Below, in pieces: positions 46,212 through 55,964 of a stretch of 64,000 bases of DNA; the first letter of the stretch is position 1, and the number at the start of each line of letters is the position of its first letter. The notes under the pieces were generated by a model. That model was not told where the DNA came from. It did not search any database and saw only the letters and a program-made list of their open reading frames with translations. The position numbers and the translations under genes are program-made. Source of the stretch: DTLC01 sp964555645 (GTDB taxonomy: Bacteria > Verrucomicrobiota > Verrucomicrobiia > Limisphaerales > DTLC01); the NCBI GenBank assembly GCA_964555645.1, contig CAZKTA010000014.1, forward strand, positions 1 to 64,000. The letters are read 5' to 3'.

Positions 46212-47024
46212 TCAGGTCATTTCTTGTCCGCCGGTAACACTCAACGCTATGCCGGTTATGTATGCCGAAGCGTCCGAGGCAAGAAACACTAACGCGTTGC
46301 AAATGTCCTCGTAAGTACACCCCCGGTTCATTGGGACTTGATTAAGATAAAACCGGCGTACGTCTTCGAGTGTTTTTGCCCCGGGTACCTTGCCGGCTTT
46401 TAAGTACTGCACAAGTAGGCCTTTTTCGGGATCGGTCCAAAGTGGTGAATCGAGCAGGTTACCCGGACAAATTGCGTTGCACCGGATGCCGTAGGGTGCC
46501 ATTTCCAACGCCACACTTTGCACAAGGCCAATCCCACCGAACTTGCTCGCTGCGTAGGCCGAGTTTGCCGCGCTGCCGCGCTTGCCGCTCTTTGAGTTGA
46601 TCTGGATGATCACACCTGCGCGGCGTGGTAACATTACCCTGCAGGCGTGTTTCATTGTCAAAAAGCTGCCGAACAGGTTCACGTTCATAACCGCACGCCA
46701 TTTTTCTGCGTCGGCTTGCGCAATCGGTTCAGCTATCAATATACCTGCATTCGCAACCACAATGTCCACGCGGCCGAACCGTTCGATTGTGGTGTCAAAC
46801 AACGCTTTTACCTGTGGTTCCTGTGTCACATCAGTTTTGTAAGGGACAACGGTTCGGCCAGTTACTTTTGCGATATCCGCTGCGGTTGCTTGTGCGATTT
46901 GTTCCTGCACATCAGCAACCACAACGTTGCATCCTTCTTTGGCGAGTCGAAGGCAGATCGCTTGGCCAAGGCCTTGGCCACCTCCGGTCACAATTGCAAT
47001 TTTGTCTTGCAGTGTCGGTGTCAT
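46212..47024 (-). CDS. Sorbitol-6-phosphate dehydrogenase-like SDR (SrlD type)
   Basis: 270 aa SDR that fits SrlD-like polyol phosphate dehydrogenases, not FabG: TGGGQGLGQAI, NAGI, INSKSGKRGSAANSAYAASKFG, and a long substrate loop GNLLDSPLWTDPEKGL with VPMNRGCTYEDICNALVF and the closing ALSVTGGQEM. Likely NAD-dependent interconversion of a polyol and a ketose phosphate. Overlaps the MDR gene by 4 bases and precedes the aldolase by 13. Confidence 0.88.
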   Translation of the reverse strand: MTPTLQDKIAIVTGGGQGLGQAICLRLAKEGCNVVVADVQEQIAQATAADIAKVTGRTVVPYKTDVTQEPQVKALFDTTIERFGRVDIVVANAGILIAEPIAQADAEKWRAVMNVNLFGSFLTMKHACRVMLPRRAGVIIQINSKSGKRGSAANSAYAASKFGGIGLVQSVALEMAPYGIRCNAICPGNLLDSPLWTDPEKGLLVQYLKAGKVPGAKTLEDVRRFYLNQVPMNRGCTYEDICNALVFLASDASAYITGIALSVTGGQEMT

Positions 47025-48658
47025 CTTGCACTAAAGAGATGTTCCAACTCGGTCTCGGCTCTTGCAGTCCAACACCCATTGTCAAGTGCACGTGCAATGG
47101 TGGGATAAACCGTGCCAAGCTCACTTAACGGTGTCAACCGTAGCCCTGTTGCAAATGGGTACACAACAATTTTACCCGGCAACAAGTTACGTTCAACGGC
47201 ACGAATTCCATCAATTGCGCCGTCCAGCCCGGCTACGGCAGCAACAGACAGATTAGTGTCAAGTGTGCCAGCCTTGACTTTCTCTAGCACGGTCTTCATG
47301 TCATCGAGTGTCGAACCGCTTGTGCCAACGAAGTAACAACCGCATTCGATGTACGTGTCCAGATCAAGCTCGGCTGTTACATTTGCTGGTATGCCGGCAA
47401 AAATGTTCAGGATTGCCCCCTGCGCAGCTTGTCGCACTGCCTGTGCAACCAACTGCGGAGACGGCACTAGCACAACAGCGTAACTGAATTTTTCAGTGAG
47501 TTGTTGCTTTGCCGGGTTGTAAATTTGCAGATCGAGTTTGTTTTTGGCTGCGAGCGGCGCAGCGAGCTTGAGCAACGTTGCAAGTCGTTCATCGTTAATG
47601 TCGCCCGCGAACACGCTTATACCAGGTAGACCTTGGCACAAATCGCGGATTACATGCATTGTGCCCATCGGTCCGGCTGCGCCGATTATGTTGATCTTGT
47701 CACCTGGTCGGATCTCGACTGTTTTGGGGATAACCCTCAGTGCTGCTTCGAGATCAGCGCCAATTGTGCCTACGATTCTGATGCCGCCGTAATGCACGCG
47801 ACCGATCGGAGTGACAATATTGCGTCCGAACCTGTTGCCGCATTGCAGGATCACAAACAGCCCGCCGGGCGCCAGTTTATCAAAAAGGTTTTCCACAACT
47901 TGTGCTTCGCTGCCGAGGTAGATCACGTCGTCAAATTGAGCAGTCGGCAGTGTTTCGGGCTTGCACACCGTAACCTGAGACGGTCCGCCATAGGTGCGCC
48001 CAAGCATAGCAATTTGAGCTTCCACGGCCCGTGAAAGCCTGGCATCGGCACAGACAATCAGGCATTTGCCTCCTTGCTTGAGAGTTTGTCGTTGTTTTTC
48101 AGCGTAGGCGTCTTCGACACACGCCCACGGTTCGCACAGTGCAATTGCTGATGCCGACAACGTTTCTGGCGCGGGGATCAGCATAGATTCACCCTGCGGC
48201 GAGGTGATAACGCGCTCGTCCATTAGGACGAATTGTTGCAATGCGCCTTCGAAGTTGTACCCGAACGCCGAGTTACTGTTCGTCGTTGGCAACCACCGAT
48301 AATCAGTTTGTACAAGATATCGTTCACCCGGTTTGAATCTTGTGACATTTGGTCCAACGGCGACGATTCTAACCACGGCTTCGTGCCCTGGCACGGTGGG
48401 TTTGGTATCCGGCACGTAATGTGGCATCTGTTGCAGCGCACCTGGGTCTATCCCGGCGGTGATCTGGGATTTACGCGGATGTGCCGCGAATTGCCGCAGC
48501 AGTTTTAAATCTGAGAAACACAAGCCGCATGCTTCAACCTTACACAAGAGCTGGTATAACCCCGGCGGCGTAACTGGCTTAGCCTCATTTAACACGAGTT
48601 GATCCGGGCCAATCAATTGTATGGCCCGTTGGTGTTTTGGAAGCTCAACTGCATTCAC
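47021..48658 (-). CDS. Large zinc-type MDR dehydrogenase with two Rossmann-like domains (SorE-like)
   Basis: 545 aa, well above the usual 340-400. The GroES-like domain has the catalytic zinc ligands in EACGLCFSD and VPGHEAV, but no four-Cys structural zinc loop. A first Rossmann-like stretch (GGKCLIVCADARLSRAVEAQ to GGLFVILQCGNRFGRN) lacks the Gly motif; a second (INIIGAAGPMGTMHVI with GDINDERL) has a clean GxxGPMG and an acidic residue for NAD. So the cofactor domain looks duplicated, one copy degenerate. Probably a sugar-phosphate reductase such as L-sorbose-1-phosphate reductase. Overlaps the SrlD-like gene by 4 bases. Confidence 0.82.
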   Translation of the reverse strand: MNAVELPKHQRAIQLIGPDQLVLNEAKPVTPPGLYQLLCKVEACGLCFSDLKLLRQFAAHPRKSQITAGIDPGALQQMPHYVPDTKPTVPGHEAVVRIVAVGPNVTRFKPGERYLVQTDYRWLPTTNSNSAFGYNFEGALQQFVLMDERVITSPQGESMLIPAPETLSASAIALCEPWACVEDAYAEKQRQTLKQGGKCLIVCADARLSRAVEAQIAMLGRTYGGPSQVTVCKPETLPTAQFDDVIYLGSEAQVVENLFDKLAPGGLFVILQCGNRFGRNIVTPIGRVHYGGIRIVGTIGADLEAALRVIPKTVEIRPGDKINIIGAAGPMGTMHVIRDLCQGLPGISVFAGDINDERLATLLKLAAPLAAKNKLDLQIYNPAKQQLTEKFSYAVVLVPSPQLVAQAVRQAAQGAILNIFAGIPANVTAELDLDTYIECGCYFVGTSGSTLDDMKTVLEKVKAGTLDTNLSVAAVAGLDGAIDGIRAVERNLLPGKIVVYPFATGLRLTPLSELGTVYPTIARALDNGCWTARAETELEHLFSAR

Positions 48659-48670
48659 AATTAATGCCTT

Positions 48671-49990
48671 TCACTGTATGCGCGCAAGGATGGTATCCGG
48701 CGTTGTGTTGGGAGGCAAGTTGGCCAAGCGCTCTTCGTGCGCTGGCAATAGCTTGCGACCGAGTTGTTCGTAAAACGCATTTTTGGTTGCCACAGAACTG
48801 AAATGCTGCTGCGCCCAGGCGCTGAGATAACCAAACCTACTCTGGCGCTGCAGAACCGAGTGCCCGTATGCAATATATGCGCCTTTAAGAAACACAGGCA
48901 CAAACGGTTTCAACTCATCCGCGTCAAATGAATCCACGAACTTGTTTCCTGGCGCGTTCATTTCGGTGCCGACTATGACCGGCAGGTGGTGTTTTTCCGC
49001 CAGTGCAATTAAGTCGTGCAGGTTTTGCAATTTTTGGTCTTTGGCGCCAGGCGTGAAATTGCGGTCGGGTATAATGTTAATGGCTGCTACACCGGTTGAC
49101 ATTGCCACTTGGAGGAGTTCCTCGATGCATTGTTCGCCCTCTGAAGTGCCATCCAGCCACGCCAGCGCCGGAATAGCGCCAGACTCAAGTACGAACCGGT
49201 TCATATCGGCCATCACAGGGAACGAGCCTTTACCCGGCTGCACATAACCGACCCCGCCACGCTTCATCGTTTTTGCGCGCAGCAGTGCTTGGAGCTTGTC
49301 CGGCTGTGTTGGGCAATCCCCAAGTTTCGATCGCCAAAACGCTGCGCGCGCTGCCATGTCTGGCAGCAACTGTTCGGCTTTCCGCACGTAAGCCTCGCAA
49401 ATATGCCGTTCAGTTGCGTTACCGTTCGGTGTCAGAGGCAGCACGTCGCGCTCGTAGTCAAGCTCCACCGGCGACATGAACGCATTGACGCGTCTGACCA
49501 AGTCCCGGTTCCGCTGCTCGGCGGTGCGGCGCATACCGAGCAGATATTCAGCGGCGAACCCGCTGAGGTTTGCCGAGGTAAACCCCACGCCCATGTGATA
49601 CGCAATGCCGGGTTCACCTGGCGAATTTATGACGCGGTCTGCGAACTCTGGCACGTACACGCGTGACTCTACACTTACACATGTTTTAAGCTCGAGCAAC
49701 CTGCCTGCTTCAATGAACTCGTCCAACGCATCAAGCACATCGAAATCAACCACGCCGGCCACAGCTAGGCCATGTTTGCGCGCAAGCCACGCAAACTTCG
49801 ACGGCGAATAACCGTATGCATTGTACGAAAAGAACGTGTGCACGTGCAGGTTCACGATCTGACGCGGTGTTTCCGGCAGTAAATTATGCTCTCGAGCAAG
49901 CTCGACCAGCCGTTCCAAGGCACGGGCACGTGTCCCTCGATCAAAATCATCCAGTGCACGTTCAAGTTGACTGATCTGTTCAGTGTGCAT
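48671..49990 (-). CDS. PHP-domain metal-dependent hydrolase, first gene of the catabolic operon
   Basis: 439 aa from ATG 49990 (MHTEQISQLERALDDF); the frame is open to 50116 but the extra residues look non-coding. The PHP first motif NLHVHTFFSYNAYGYSPS and the second GVVDFDV are clear, with later metal-site candidates in VGTEMNAPGN and AYGHS. PHP proteins include phosphoesterases such as histidinol phosphatase and DNA polymerase accessory domains. Here it heads a five-gene sugar-phosphate operon, 12 bases before the MDR gene, so a phosphatase role is a reasonable but untested guess. Confidence 0.8.
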   Translation of the reverse strand: MHTEQISQLERALDDFDRGTRARALERLVELAREHNLLPETPRQIVNLHVHTFFSYNAYGYSPSKFAWLARKHGLAVAGVVDFDVLDALDEFIEAGRLLELKTCVSVESRVYVPEFADRVINSPGEPGIAYHMGVGFTSANLSGFAAEYLLGMRRTAEQRNRDLVRRVNAFMSPVELDYERDVLPLTPNGNATERHICEAYVRKAEQLLPDMAARAAFWRSKLGDCPTQPDKLQALLRAKTMKRGGVGYVQPGKGSFPVMADMNRFVLESGAIPALAWLDGTSEGEQCIEELLQVAMSTGVAAINIIPDRNFTPGAKDQKLQNLHDLIALAEKHHLPVIVGTEMNAPGNKFVDSFDADELKPFVPVFLKGAYIAYGHSVLQRQSRFGYLSAWAQQHFSSVATKNAFYEQLGRKLLPAHEERLANLPPNTTPDTILARIQ

Positions 49991-50355
49991 CGGCCAGAAG
50001 AAAAACCGACTCCGCATCCGAAAGCAATCCTGTTCCAGCAGCAGCCAAACTTTCCGGGCGGACGCTTCAAGCTCGAGTCCTTTGGCACACGAACAAGCCC
50101 AATAGCTAACGGGCAAAATGGAGAGTTAGTTTGCGTCCGAGCTGGTTTACGGTGGTTGGCTGTAGAGCCTGTTCTGTGGTAGCGCAGACTTTAGCGTGCG
50201 CCTTTTTCAGTCTTGCGTTTGGTGGGACTGCACTACAAACAGCCAGTTGAGCTGTCGGGACAGCACAGCAAATGCATTAATGCATTATTACAGTTGCAGC
50301 CGACCGAGACTGGCGGTTTGACGAATTGTGGGGCTGTATGTGGGTTATTGCAGAC
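49991..50355. other. Upstream region of the PHP-led operon
   Basis: 365 bases between two minus-strand genes; should contain the operon promoter. No gene and no obvious operator is seen. Confidence 0.4.
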
Positions 50356-52428
50356 TCAGTGTGACGGGGTGGCTTCAGGTAATTTGACCGTCCAAACGCA
50401 GGTGTCACTCAGTTCCTGTCCGTTGTGCGTTGCGCGTGCTTCGATGACGTTTTTGCCAGGCTCAAGCTTTACACCTGGCCAAACGAAAATGCATGTTTGG
50501 TTTTTGACTTGTTTACCGATTGATTTGCCGTTCACGAACAGCTCCACATCGGCTGCGTTCGAGTACAATTTCACGTCCGTGACGAGGTTGGTCCGCTCGG
50601 TGAATCGGCGGCTTGTGATGTATAGGACTGGGTCATCCGACCAGTTCGCCTTATAAAAGTAGAATGCGTCCTTGCGCACTTTACGGTCGTAGGTCACGAG
50701 ACCTTTATCGTTCAGGCCCTTTATTCCACCTTCGTTGCGCCACCAGCTTGTGAAATCGAACATGTTCCAGATGAACGTGCCCCAGATGTAATTGCGTTGG
50801 GCCATCTGTGGCCAGAGCGTTTCATGCACAATAGCCTGCCATTCCTCAGGATGCCACGGCCCGTCATGTTTCGGTTTGCGCGCAGGCAATTCATGGTGCT
50901 CGATATTGGCGCCTGCGCCATATTCACTTACGCAGTAACACAGTAACCGGCCTGTGCCGCGGTAGCTTTCGAGTCGCGCCGGGATCTCGTCCAGCTCACC
51001 CCATTCCGGATACCACCCCGGATATATATTCCAGCCAAGCCAATCGGTGATTTTGTTCATTTGCGGCCAGCCAAATGTGCAAGTAGCCGCAATTGTGGGC
51101 CGGGTTGGGTCTTCTGCTTTTGCTAGCTTGTGCAGGTCGGACAACAACCGATGCGGATCTGGGTTGTTCGGCCGTAGTTCGTTGTAAAGGCTCCAGCAAA
51201 AAATCGATGGGTGATTGATGTTTTGTCGGATCAAGTCGAGCAACTGACTCCGTGCGTTTTCGGCAAAGGCCGGTTCGTGGGCTACCCTGTCAACCAGTGG
51301 CAGCTCAGCCCAGACAAGCAGCCCTGCCTTGTCACATAAGCTGTAGAAATAATCACTGTGCTGATAATGCGCGCAGCGCACAGCTGTGGCACCCATATCC
51401 AAAATCAACGCTAGGTCTTCCTCTTGGTCTGCTTTACTGATTGCCCAGCCTTTATTTGGGCGGTCTTGGTGTCGGTTAACCCCTCGGATTGGATACGGCT
51501 CGCCGTTTAGCAGGAACCCACCCTCTGGGTCGGTACTAAACCACCGCAGGCCGAGCGGTTGGGTGACGGCGTCAATTACATTGGTGCCATCACGCAGCTC
51601 AGCAACGGCACAGTACAAATACGGGTCCTTACGTCCGTGCCAGAGGCGTGGGTTTTGAATGAACAGCCGCGTATGAAACGGCTCGGTCACGTTTGGTTGC
51701 GATATGATTTGTTGCTTGCTGTTTGTGATTTGATTGCCAGCGGCGTCCAAGACTGTTGCAACGAAAGTTAACTGCCGACGCCGACGTGTGCCATTTGACA
51801 CCTGCACCGTCAGGTCAACAACAGCTTGTGTTCGGGTGACCAAGGTTTGCAACCACGCAACCCCAGGTGATCCGTGATCTGTGGGATCGAAACATACGTC
51901 TGCTGTCTCAATAATGTGGACCGGCCTATACAATCCGCCGAACACACAAAAATCACCGCTCAATGGTGCGATGTCGTTTTCAGCCGCGTTGCTCACGCGC
52001 ACAGCCAACAGGTTCGTTCCAGTAGGTGAGAGTCGGCGGGTAATCTCGAAACAAAATGCACCAAACGCACCGCGGTGTTGACCGATCTGAGTTCCGTTGA
52101 CGTAGACGTCGGCAACCGAGCCAGCCGCCTCGAACTTAAGGAAATATCGCCTGTTCTGTTTCCGCACGCCAACGGGTAACTTGAGCCGATACCAACCCGG
52201 ACCGCGATAGTATCGGTTACCCCGTTGCGCGTCTTCCCAACCCCAATTATGCGGCAGCATCACAGTCTGCCAATCAGAGTCATCAAAACTCTGTTGCTCA
52301 GCTCCGTTAAAATCGCCCAGCTTAAACCGCCAGCCGGCATCGAGTCGCACGCTTTCTCGCCCAGTCACATGCACCGCAAATGCAGCACTGCACAGCCAAG
52401 TCAGCCAGACAATTTTTCCCCATTGCAT
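50356..52428 (-). CDS. Glycoside hydrolase family 2 (beta-galactosidase-like), exported
   Basis: 690 aa retaining beta-glycosidase. Signal peptide MQWGKIVWLTWLCSAAFAVHV from ATG 52428 (frame open to 52464). GH2 order is complete: sugar-binding domain (WRFKLGDF, VMLPHNWGWED, YYRGPGWYR), immunoglobulin-like domain, then the TIM barrel with IRGVNRHQDRP, acid/base Glu in CWSLYNELRPN, and the nucleophile Glu in CVSEYGAGAN. A C-terminal domain has YSNAADVELFVNGKSIG. Whether it cuts galactosides, mannosides or glucuronides is not determined. Confidence 0.93.
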   Translation of the reverse strand: MQWGKIVWLTWLCSAAFAVHVTGRESVRLDAGWRFKLGDFNGAEQQSFDDSDWQTVMLPHNWGWEDAQRGNRYYRGPGWYRLKLPVGVRKQNRRYFLKFEAAGSVADVYVNGTQIGQHRGAFGAFCFEITRRLSPTGTNLLAVRVSNAAENDIAPLSGDFCVFGGLYRPVHIIETADVCFDPTDHGSPGVAWLQTLVTRTQAVVDLTVQVSNGTRRRRQLTFVATVLDAAGNQITNSKQQIISQPNVTEPFHTRLFIQNPRLWHGRKDPYLYCAVAELRDGTNVIDAVTQPLGLRWFSTDPEGGFLLNGEPYPIRGVNRHQDRPNKGWAISKADQEEDLALILDMGATAVRCAHYQHSDYFYSLCDKAGLLVWAELPLVDRVAHEPAFAENARSQLLDLIRQNINHPSIFCWSLYNELRPNNPDPHRLLSDLHKLAKAEDPTRPTIAATCTFGWPQMNKITDWLGWNIYPGWYPEWGELDEIPARLESYRGTGRLLCYCVSEYGAGANIEHHELPARKPKHDGPWHPEEWQAIVHETLWPQMAQRNYIWGTFIWNMFDFTSWWRNEGGIKGLNDKGLVTYDRKVRKDAFYFYKANWSDDPVLYITSRRFTERTNLVTDVKLYSNAADVELFVNGKSIGKQVKNQTCIFVWPGVKLEPGKNVIEARATHNGQELSDTCVWTVKLPEATPSH

Positions 52429-52501
52429 ATGACAGACATTGCAAGACGTGATCGCTGCACTCAAGGCAGAAATTGGCGTGCCTGGATTTTCTCCGGTTTG
52501 G

Positions 52502-53818
52502 TTAACCTTCGCCTGTCAACTTTAAGGGCGGTTCGACAGGTTTGATTTCGGGCAAATTTTTTCCCGGGATACTGCCACCCAGCTCGGCCAATCGTTCGCC
52601 TGCAGGGCGCAGGCGTGCATGATAGCTGCGCGCGGCATCATCAAATGCTTCGGTCGCCTTTCTTAAACCATCACCGATGCGCTCGAAGTGTTCGATAAAA
52701 GTCACAACGCGCTTGTAAAAGTCTTGAGCTGCCTCAGCGATTTTTCGTGCATTTTCGGTTTGTGCGTGTTGTTGCCAGCTCACGCTGACCGACCGAAGTA
52801 TTGCGATCAACGATGCTGGCGTGGCTAGAATGATTTTCTTGCTTGCTGCCCATACAATCAGGTCGCGATCGCCCTCGAGAGCAGCGCTGAACAGTGACTC
52901 GGCCGGCAAAAACAGCACAACATAATCAAGTGCGTTCGTGAACTGGCTGGGATAATCGCGGTCGGCCAATGCCTTGATTGTACTTTTGAGTTTTGCTGCA
53001 TGCGCAGCGAGCGCTTTCGAGCGCTCGGCTGGGTCTGCGGTATCAAGAGCACTCAGGAAATCCAACTCGGGGACCTTCGCATCCACAATGATTACCCTGT
53101 CACCCGGCAGATGAACAATCAGGTCCGGCTTGGCCTCGCCGGATTGCGTCTGTTCGCTGAAATCGCAGTGTGCACTCATGCCGGCTACTTCAACAACCCT
53201 ACGCAGGGTTTCTTCCCCCCAACGTCCCCTTGCGCGATCTGAGCGCAGGACCATCCTGAACTGTTGCGTTTCCTGAGCTAACACCTGGCTTTGCTGCGCA
53301 AGGCTTTCGAGCTGCTTTTTTACCTCACCCAACGCGGTTGCCTGGTCGCGTACACTCTCGTGCAACCGTTTTTGGTAGGCTTCAAGTTGTTCCTTCAGCG
53401 GCTGGACAAGACTTCGGATTGCCTCCTGGCGCTGTGCCAGGTCGCCCTTGGCAGCCTCGTGGAATTTGGCGACGGCTTCGGTGATGCGGTCAATAAACTG
53501 CGGCTGCAACTCGCGCAGTGTGTCTGCGCTCAGCGCCTTGAACGCATCGCGCAACTCGACCAAAGTCTGTTCGCGTGTGCGTTTGGTTTCTTCGAGCAGT
53601 TGCTGTGCAGCGGCATGTTTTGCTTCGGCGGCGGCTCGTGCTTCATTTGCTTCGGTCAACCGATCGCGCAACTGCATCAGCTCATTTTCGCGTTGTGCAA
53701 GTTGCCTGCGAAGTTCTGCTTCTGCACCTGTCTTGCTGCGTCCGTACAACCAGCCTATGAACAGCCCCAAGAACGCACCAAAAACAAATGCAATTGCAAG
53801 TTGGAAACCGAGTGGCAT
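52502..53818 (-). CDS. rmuC: DNA recombination protein RmuC
   Basis: 438 aa. N-terminal membrane helix (LAIAFVFGAFLGLFIGWLYG), a long coiled coil (residues about 30-190, rich in Ala/Glu/Gln), then the PD-(D/E)xK-like RmuC nuclease domain: RGRWGEETLRRVVEVAGM, CDFSEQ, KPDLIVHLPGDRVIIVDAKVP (catalytic Asp and Lys), and FLPAESLFSAAL. Influences genome inversion frequency in E. coli. Sits 73 bases upstream of the GH2 gene on the same strand. Confidence 0.94.
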   Translation of the reverse strand: MPLGFQLAIAFVFGAFLGLFIGWLYGRSKTGAEAELRRQLAQRENELMQLRDRLTEANEARAAAEAKHAAAQQLLEETKRTREQTLVELRDAFKALSADTLRELQPQFIDRITEAVAKFHEAAKGDLAQRQEAIRSLVQPLKEQLEAYQKRLHESVRDQATALGEVKKQLESLAQQSQVLAQETQQFRMVLRSDRARGRWGEETLRRVVEVAGMSAHCDFSEQTQSGEAKPDLIVHLPGDRVIIVDAKVPELDFLSALDTADPAERSKALAAHAAKLKSTIKALADRDYPSQFTNALDYVVLFLPAESLFSAALEGDRDLIVWAASKKIILATPASLIAILRSVSVSWQQHAQTENARKIAEAAQDFYKRVVTFIEHFERIGDGLRKATEAFDDAARSYHARLRPAGERLAELGGSIPGKNLPEIKPVEPPLKLTGEG

Positions 53819-54173
53819 GTGAAAAATCTACGTTGTAGCCGCGGCCGTTCGCAACCCGAAAGCAGCGTGCGCGTTTGCCACATTAGAATCTCAAGGAGCC
53901 GGCTTTGTAATATCTCGTTCACGGTTCAGATTTAGCCGGCGCGAAATAAACCATTGAACAGAACGCTTCAGTCTGCTTTGCGCTTAAACCCGAGTTGCCA
54001 TGCAGGACTGTCCTGTGCCGGTGGTGGGATGAACAACTTACTCTTTCCATGCAGCCACCAACCGCACAAAACGATTCGTTATCCTGCAAATGCGCTTGTC
54101 GTCTAGCTCGTGCTGCGCGCCGTTCAATCCGGTTAAGGGTTTTATGTTGCGTCAAACCAATTCCCAGTGAACG
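53819..54173. other. Intergenic region between ridA and rmuC
   Basis: 355 bases, both neighbours on minus. No gene or hairpin of note; it should include the rmuC promoter. Confidence 0.4.
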
Positions 54174-54557
54174 CTAATAATGCGCGATGACTTCTATTTC
54201 AACCTTGGCGCCTTTGGGTAGGGCGGATACTTCCACTGTCGAACGCGCCGGATGATCGGTACCGAAATGCCTTGCATAGACTTCATTCATCCCGGCGAAG
54301 TCGTCCAGATCGGCAAGGAACACCGTCGTTTTAACCACATCCGCCAGTGTAAGGTTTTGGTCTGCAAGGATGTTTTTAATGTTCTGGAGTGTGCGTTCGG
54401 TTTGCGTGCGTATGTCGTCGCCGACAAGCTGTCCTGTGGCAGGGTCGAGTGCAATTTGACCTGAACAGAACAATAAGTCGCCCACTCGCACAGCAACACT
54501 GTATGGGCCGATTGGTGCGGGTGCGTTTGCAGGTCTGATGATCTTCTTTGTCGTCAT
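54174..54557 (-). CDS. ridA: RidA family enamine/imine deaminase
   Basis: 127 aa. Hydrolyses reactive enamine/imine intermediates of PLP enzymes, forming trimers. Family landmarks: N-terminal APAPIGPYSVAV, LLFCSGQIALDP, and the C-terminal HPARSTVEVSALPKGAKVEIEVIA with the key Arg of PARS. ATG 54557 (MTTKKIIRPA) is chosen over the 22-residue longer frame, which has no family match. Confidence 0.95.
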   Translation of the reverse strand: MTTKKIIRPANAPAPIGPYSVAVRVGDLLFCSGQIALDPATGQLVGDDIRTQTERTLQNIKNILADQNLTLADVVKTTVFLADLDDFAGMNEVYARHFGTDHPARSTVEVSALPKGAKVEIEVIAHY

Positions 54558-54786
54558 AAATGTGCGCTGGTTAATTCTGTGTGCAATTTCAATCCCGCTC
54601 GTTGCCAAGTCAAGATTTACCATATCGAAGCGCGAACAGCAGCGCTAGTACGCAGTTGTTTTGGTACAAGGACGACCCGCAAATCAAAGTCAGGGTCAAA
54701 AGCCGCGACTCTGGCTGCGGTTGTCTGCAAATTTTGCGGGGGGCAACGCCAGCCGAAATTGGCGGCTTCCATTGTGCAGCACGCAC

Positions 54787-54983
54787 ATGTTAAATAGGCT
54801 TCGAATGGAGGGCGAGGGGCACCATTTCGTAGTTCGTCAGGCTGTTGTAAAACCACGCGGGTTGACGCTTATTGAGTTGCTGGTTCTCATTGCGATCATA
54901 GCGATCATCGCCGCGCTGTTGCTGCCAGTGCCGAGCTAAAAGCCACACAAGCGGCCTGCCTCGGCAACATGCGGCAAGGCTAA
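54787..54983 (+). pseudogene. Remnant of a prepilin-type gene, frameshifted
   Basis: From ATG 54787 the frame gives a prepilin signal (RGLTLIELLVLIAIIAIIAALLLPV) and then stops at 54937. Reading on after a one-base shift, LKATQAACLGNMRQG is the next conserved part of the same family, followed by another stop at 54981. So the start of a DGH-type pseudopilin is kept but the body is lost. Leu replaces the usual Phe at +1. Confidence 0.75.
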
Positions 54984-55127
54984 GAGCAGCCAATGGACAA
55001 AGCCCGTTGCTTGATGGTGTATCAGCGGCAAGCGCCTAGCCCTACAGCGATTTTGTGCGTGAGCATTACCGGTTCCCCGGTTGTCGGTGAACAAGGCTTC
55101 GAAAAAGGCCCAGCCGCGCTTTGACAG

Positions 55128-55910
55128 TTACCCGAGCGTAAAAATTACTTTTTGCCCAACGCGTAAGCCGAATTGTTTGGCGGCGCTGTCACGGTTAACC
55201 GCGATTTCAAGCAAACCGCTTGAGCCGAAAACTGCCACCGGTTGGCCGGCTTTCACTGAACCGTAAAACTCTGCCAGCGCGCATCTTAGTTTTCGCCCTA
55301 TCTGGACTTGCGCACGCGCTGATTCGCTGGGGACAACGTCGGTTTCTGCAATGTTCGTAATCGCGTTTCCAAACCTGTCAATGTACACGATCTCTCCCTT
55401 AATCACGTTCTTGCGTTTGGCTGGTTCAGGCCACGGGAGCTTGACAATCTCGGTTAGTTCCGGACCGAGCATCCGGATTTGCAATCCCTTGCTCAAATGC
55501 GCGGCTACTGGGGCAAAGATATCGCGCCCATGAAAAGTACGGCTCAGAGGCTTTAGACGAAACCGTTCATTTTTGATCAGCCTCATTGTGCGGATTTTTT
55601 CGCGTCGCAGCGCCCAGCTCAAAACACCGTTGTCCGGCCCAACGAAGAAATAGTCTCCTGTCTCGACTGCAATTGCACCTCGTGCACTGCCAACGCCGGG
55701 ATCGACAACCACCACGTGCACAGTGCCTTTCGGTGCGAATTTATAACTTGCAGCCAGCGCGAATGCGCCTGCAGAAATGTCGCCCGGCGGTATCTCGTTT
55801 GTTATGTCGATTACAGTTGCGCGCGGGTTAATCTTTAACATCACGGCTTTCATCGTCCCGACAAACCAATCCCGCGTGCCGAAATCTGTAATGAGCGTGA
55901 TCAGGTCCAC
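55128..55910 (-). CDS. SAM hydrolase (DUF62, SAM hydroxide adenosyltransferase)
   Basis: 260 aa. Hydrolyses S-adenosylmethionine to adenosine and methionine; relatives are fluorinases and chlorinases. DUF62 landmarks: LITLITDFGTRDWFVG, VIDITNEIPPGDI, VVVDPGVGSARGAIAV, FVGPDNGVLSWAL, FHGRDIFAPVAAHLSKG, and IDRFGNAITNI. The frame is open to 56051, but the family begins at GTG 55910 (VDLITLITDFG), leaving 54 bases to the divergent SDR start. Confidence 0.93.
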   Translation of the reverse strand: MDLITLITDFGTRDWFVGTMKAVMLKINPRATVIDITNEIPPGDISAGAFALAASYKFAPKGTVHVVVVDPGVGSARGAIAVETGDYFFVGPDNGVLSWALRREKIRTMRLIKNERFRLKPLSRTFHGRDIFAPVAAHLSKGLQIRMLGPELTEIVKLPWPEPAKRKNVIKGEIVYIDRFGNAITNIAETDVVPSESARAQVQIGRKLRCALAEFYGSVKAGQPVAVFGSSGLLEIAVNRDSAAKQFGLRVGQKVIFTLG

Positions 55911-55964
55911 GCCACAAAATTTACATTGATCTGCTGCCAACCGGAACAGAAGAATCCAGGCGCG

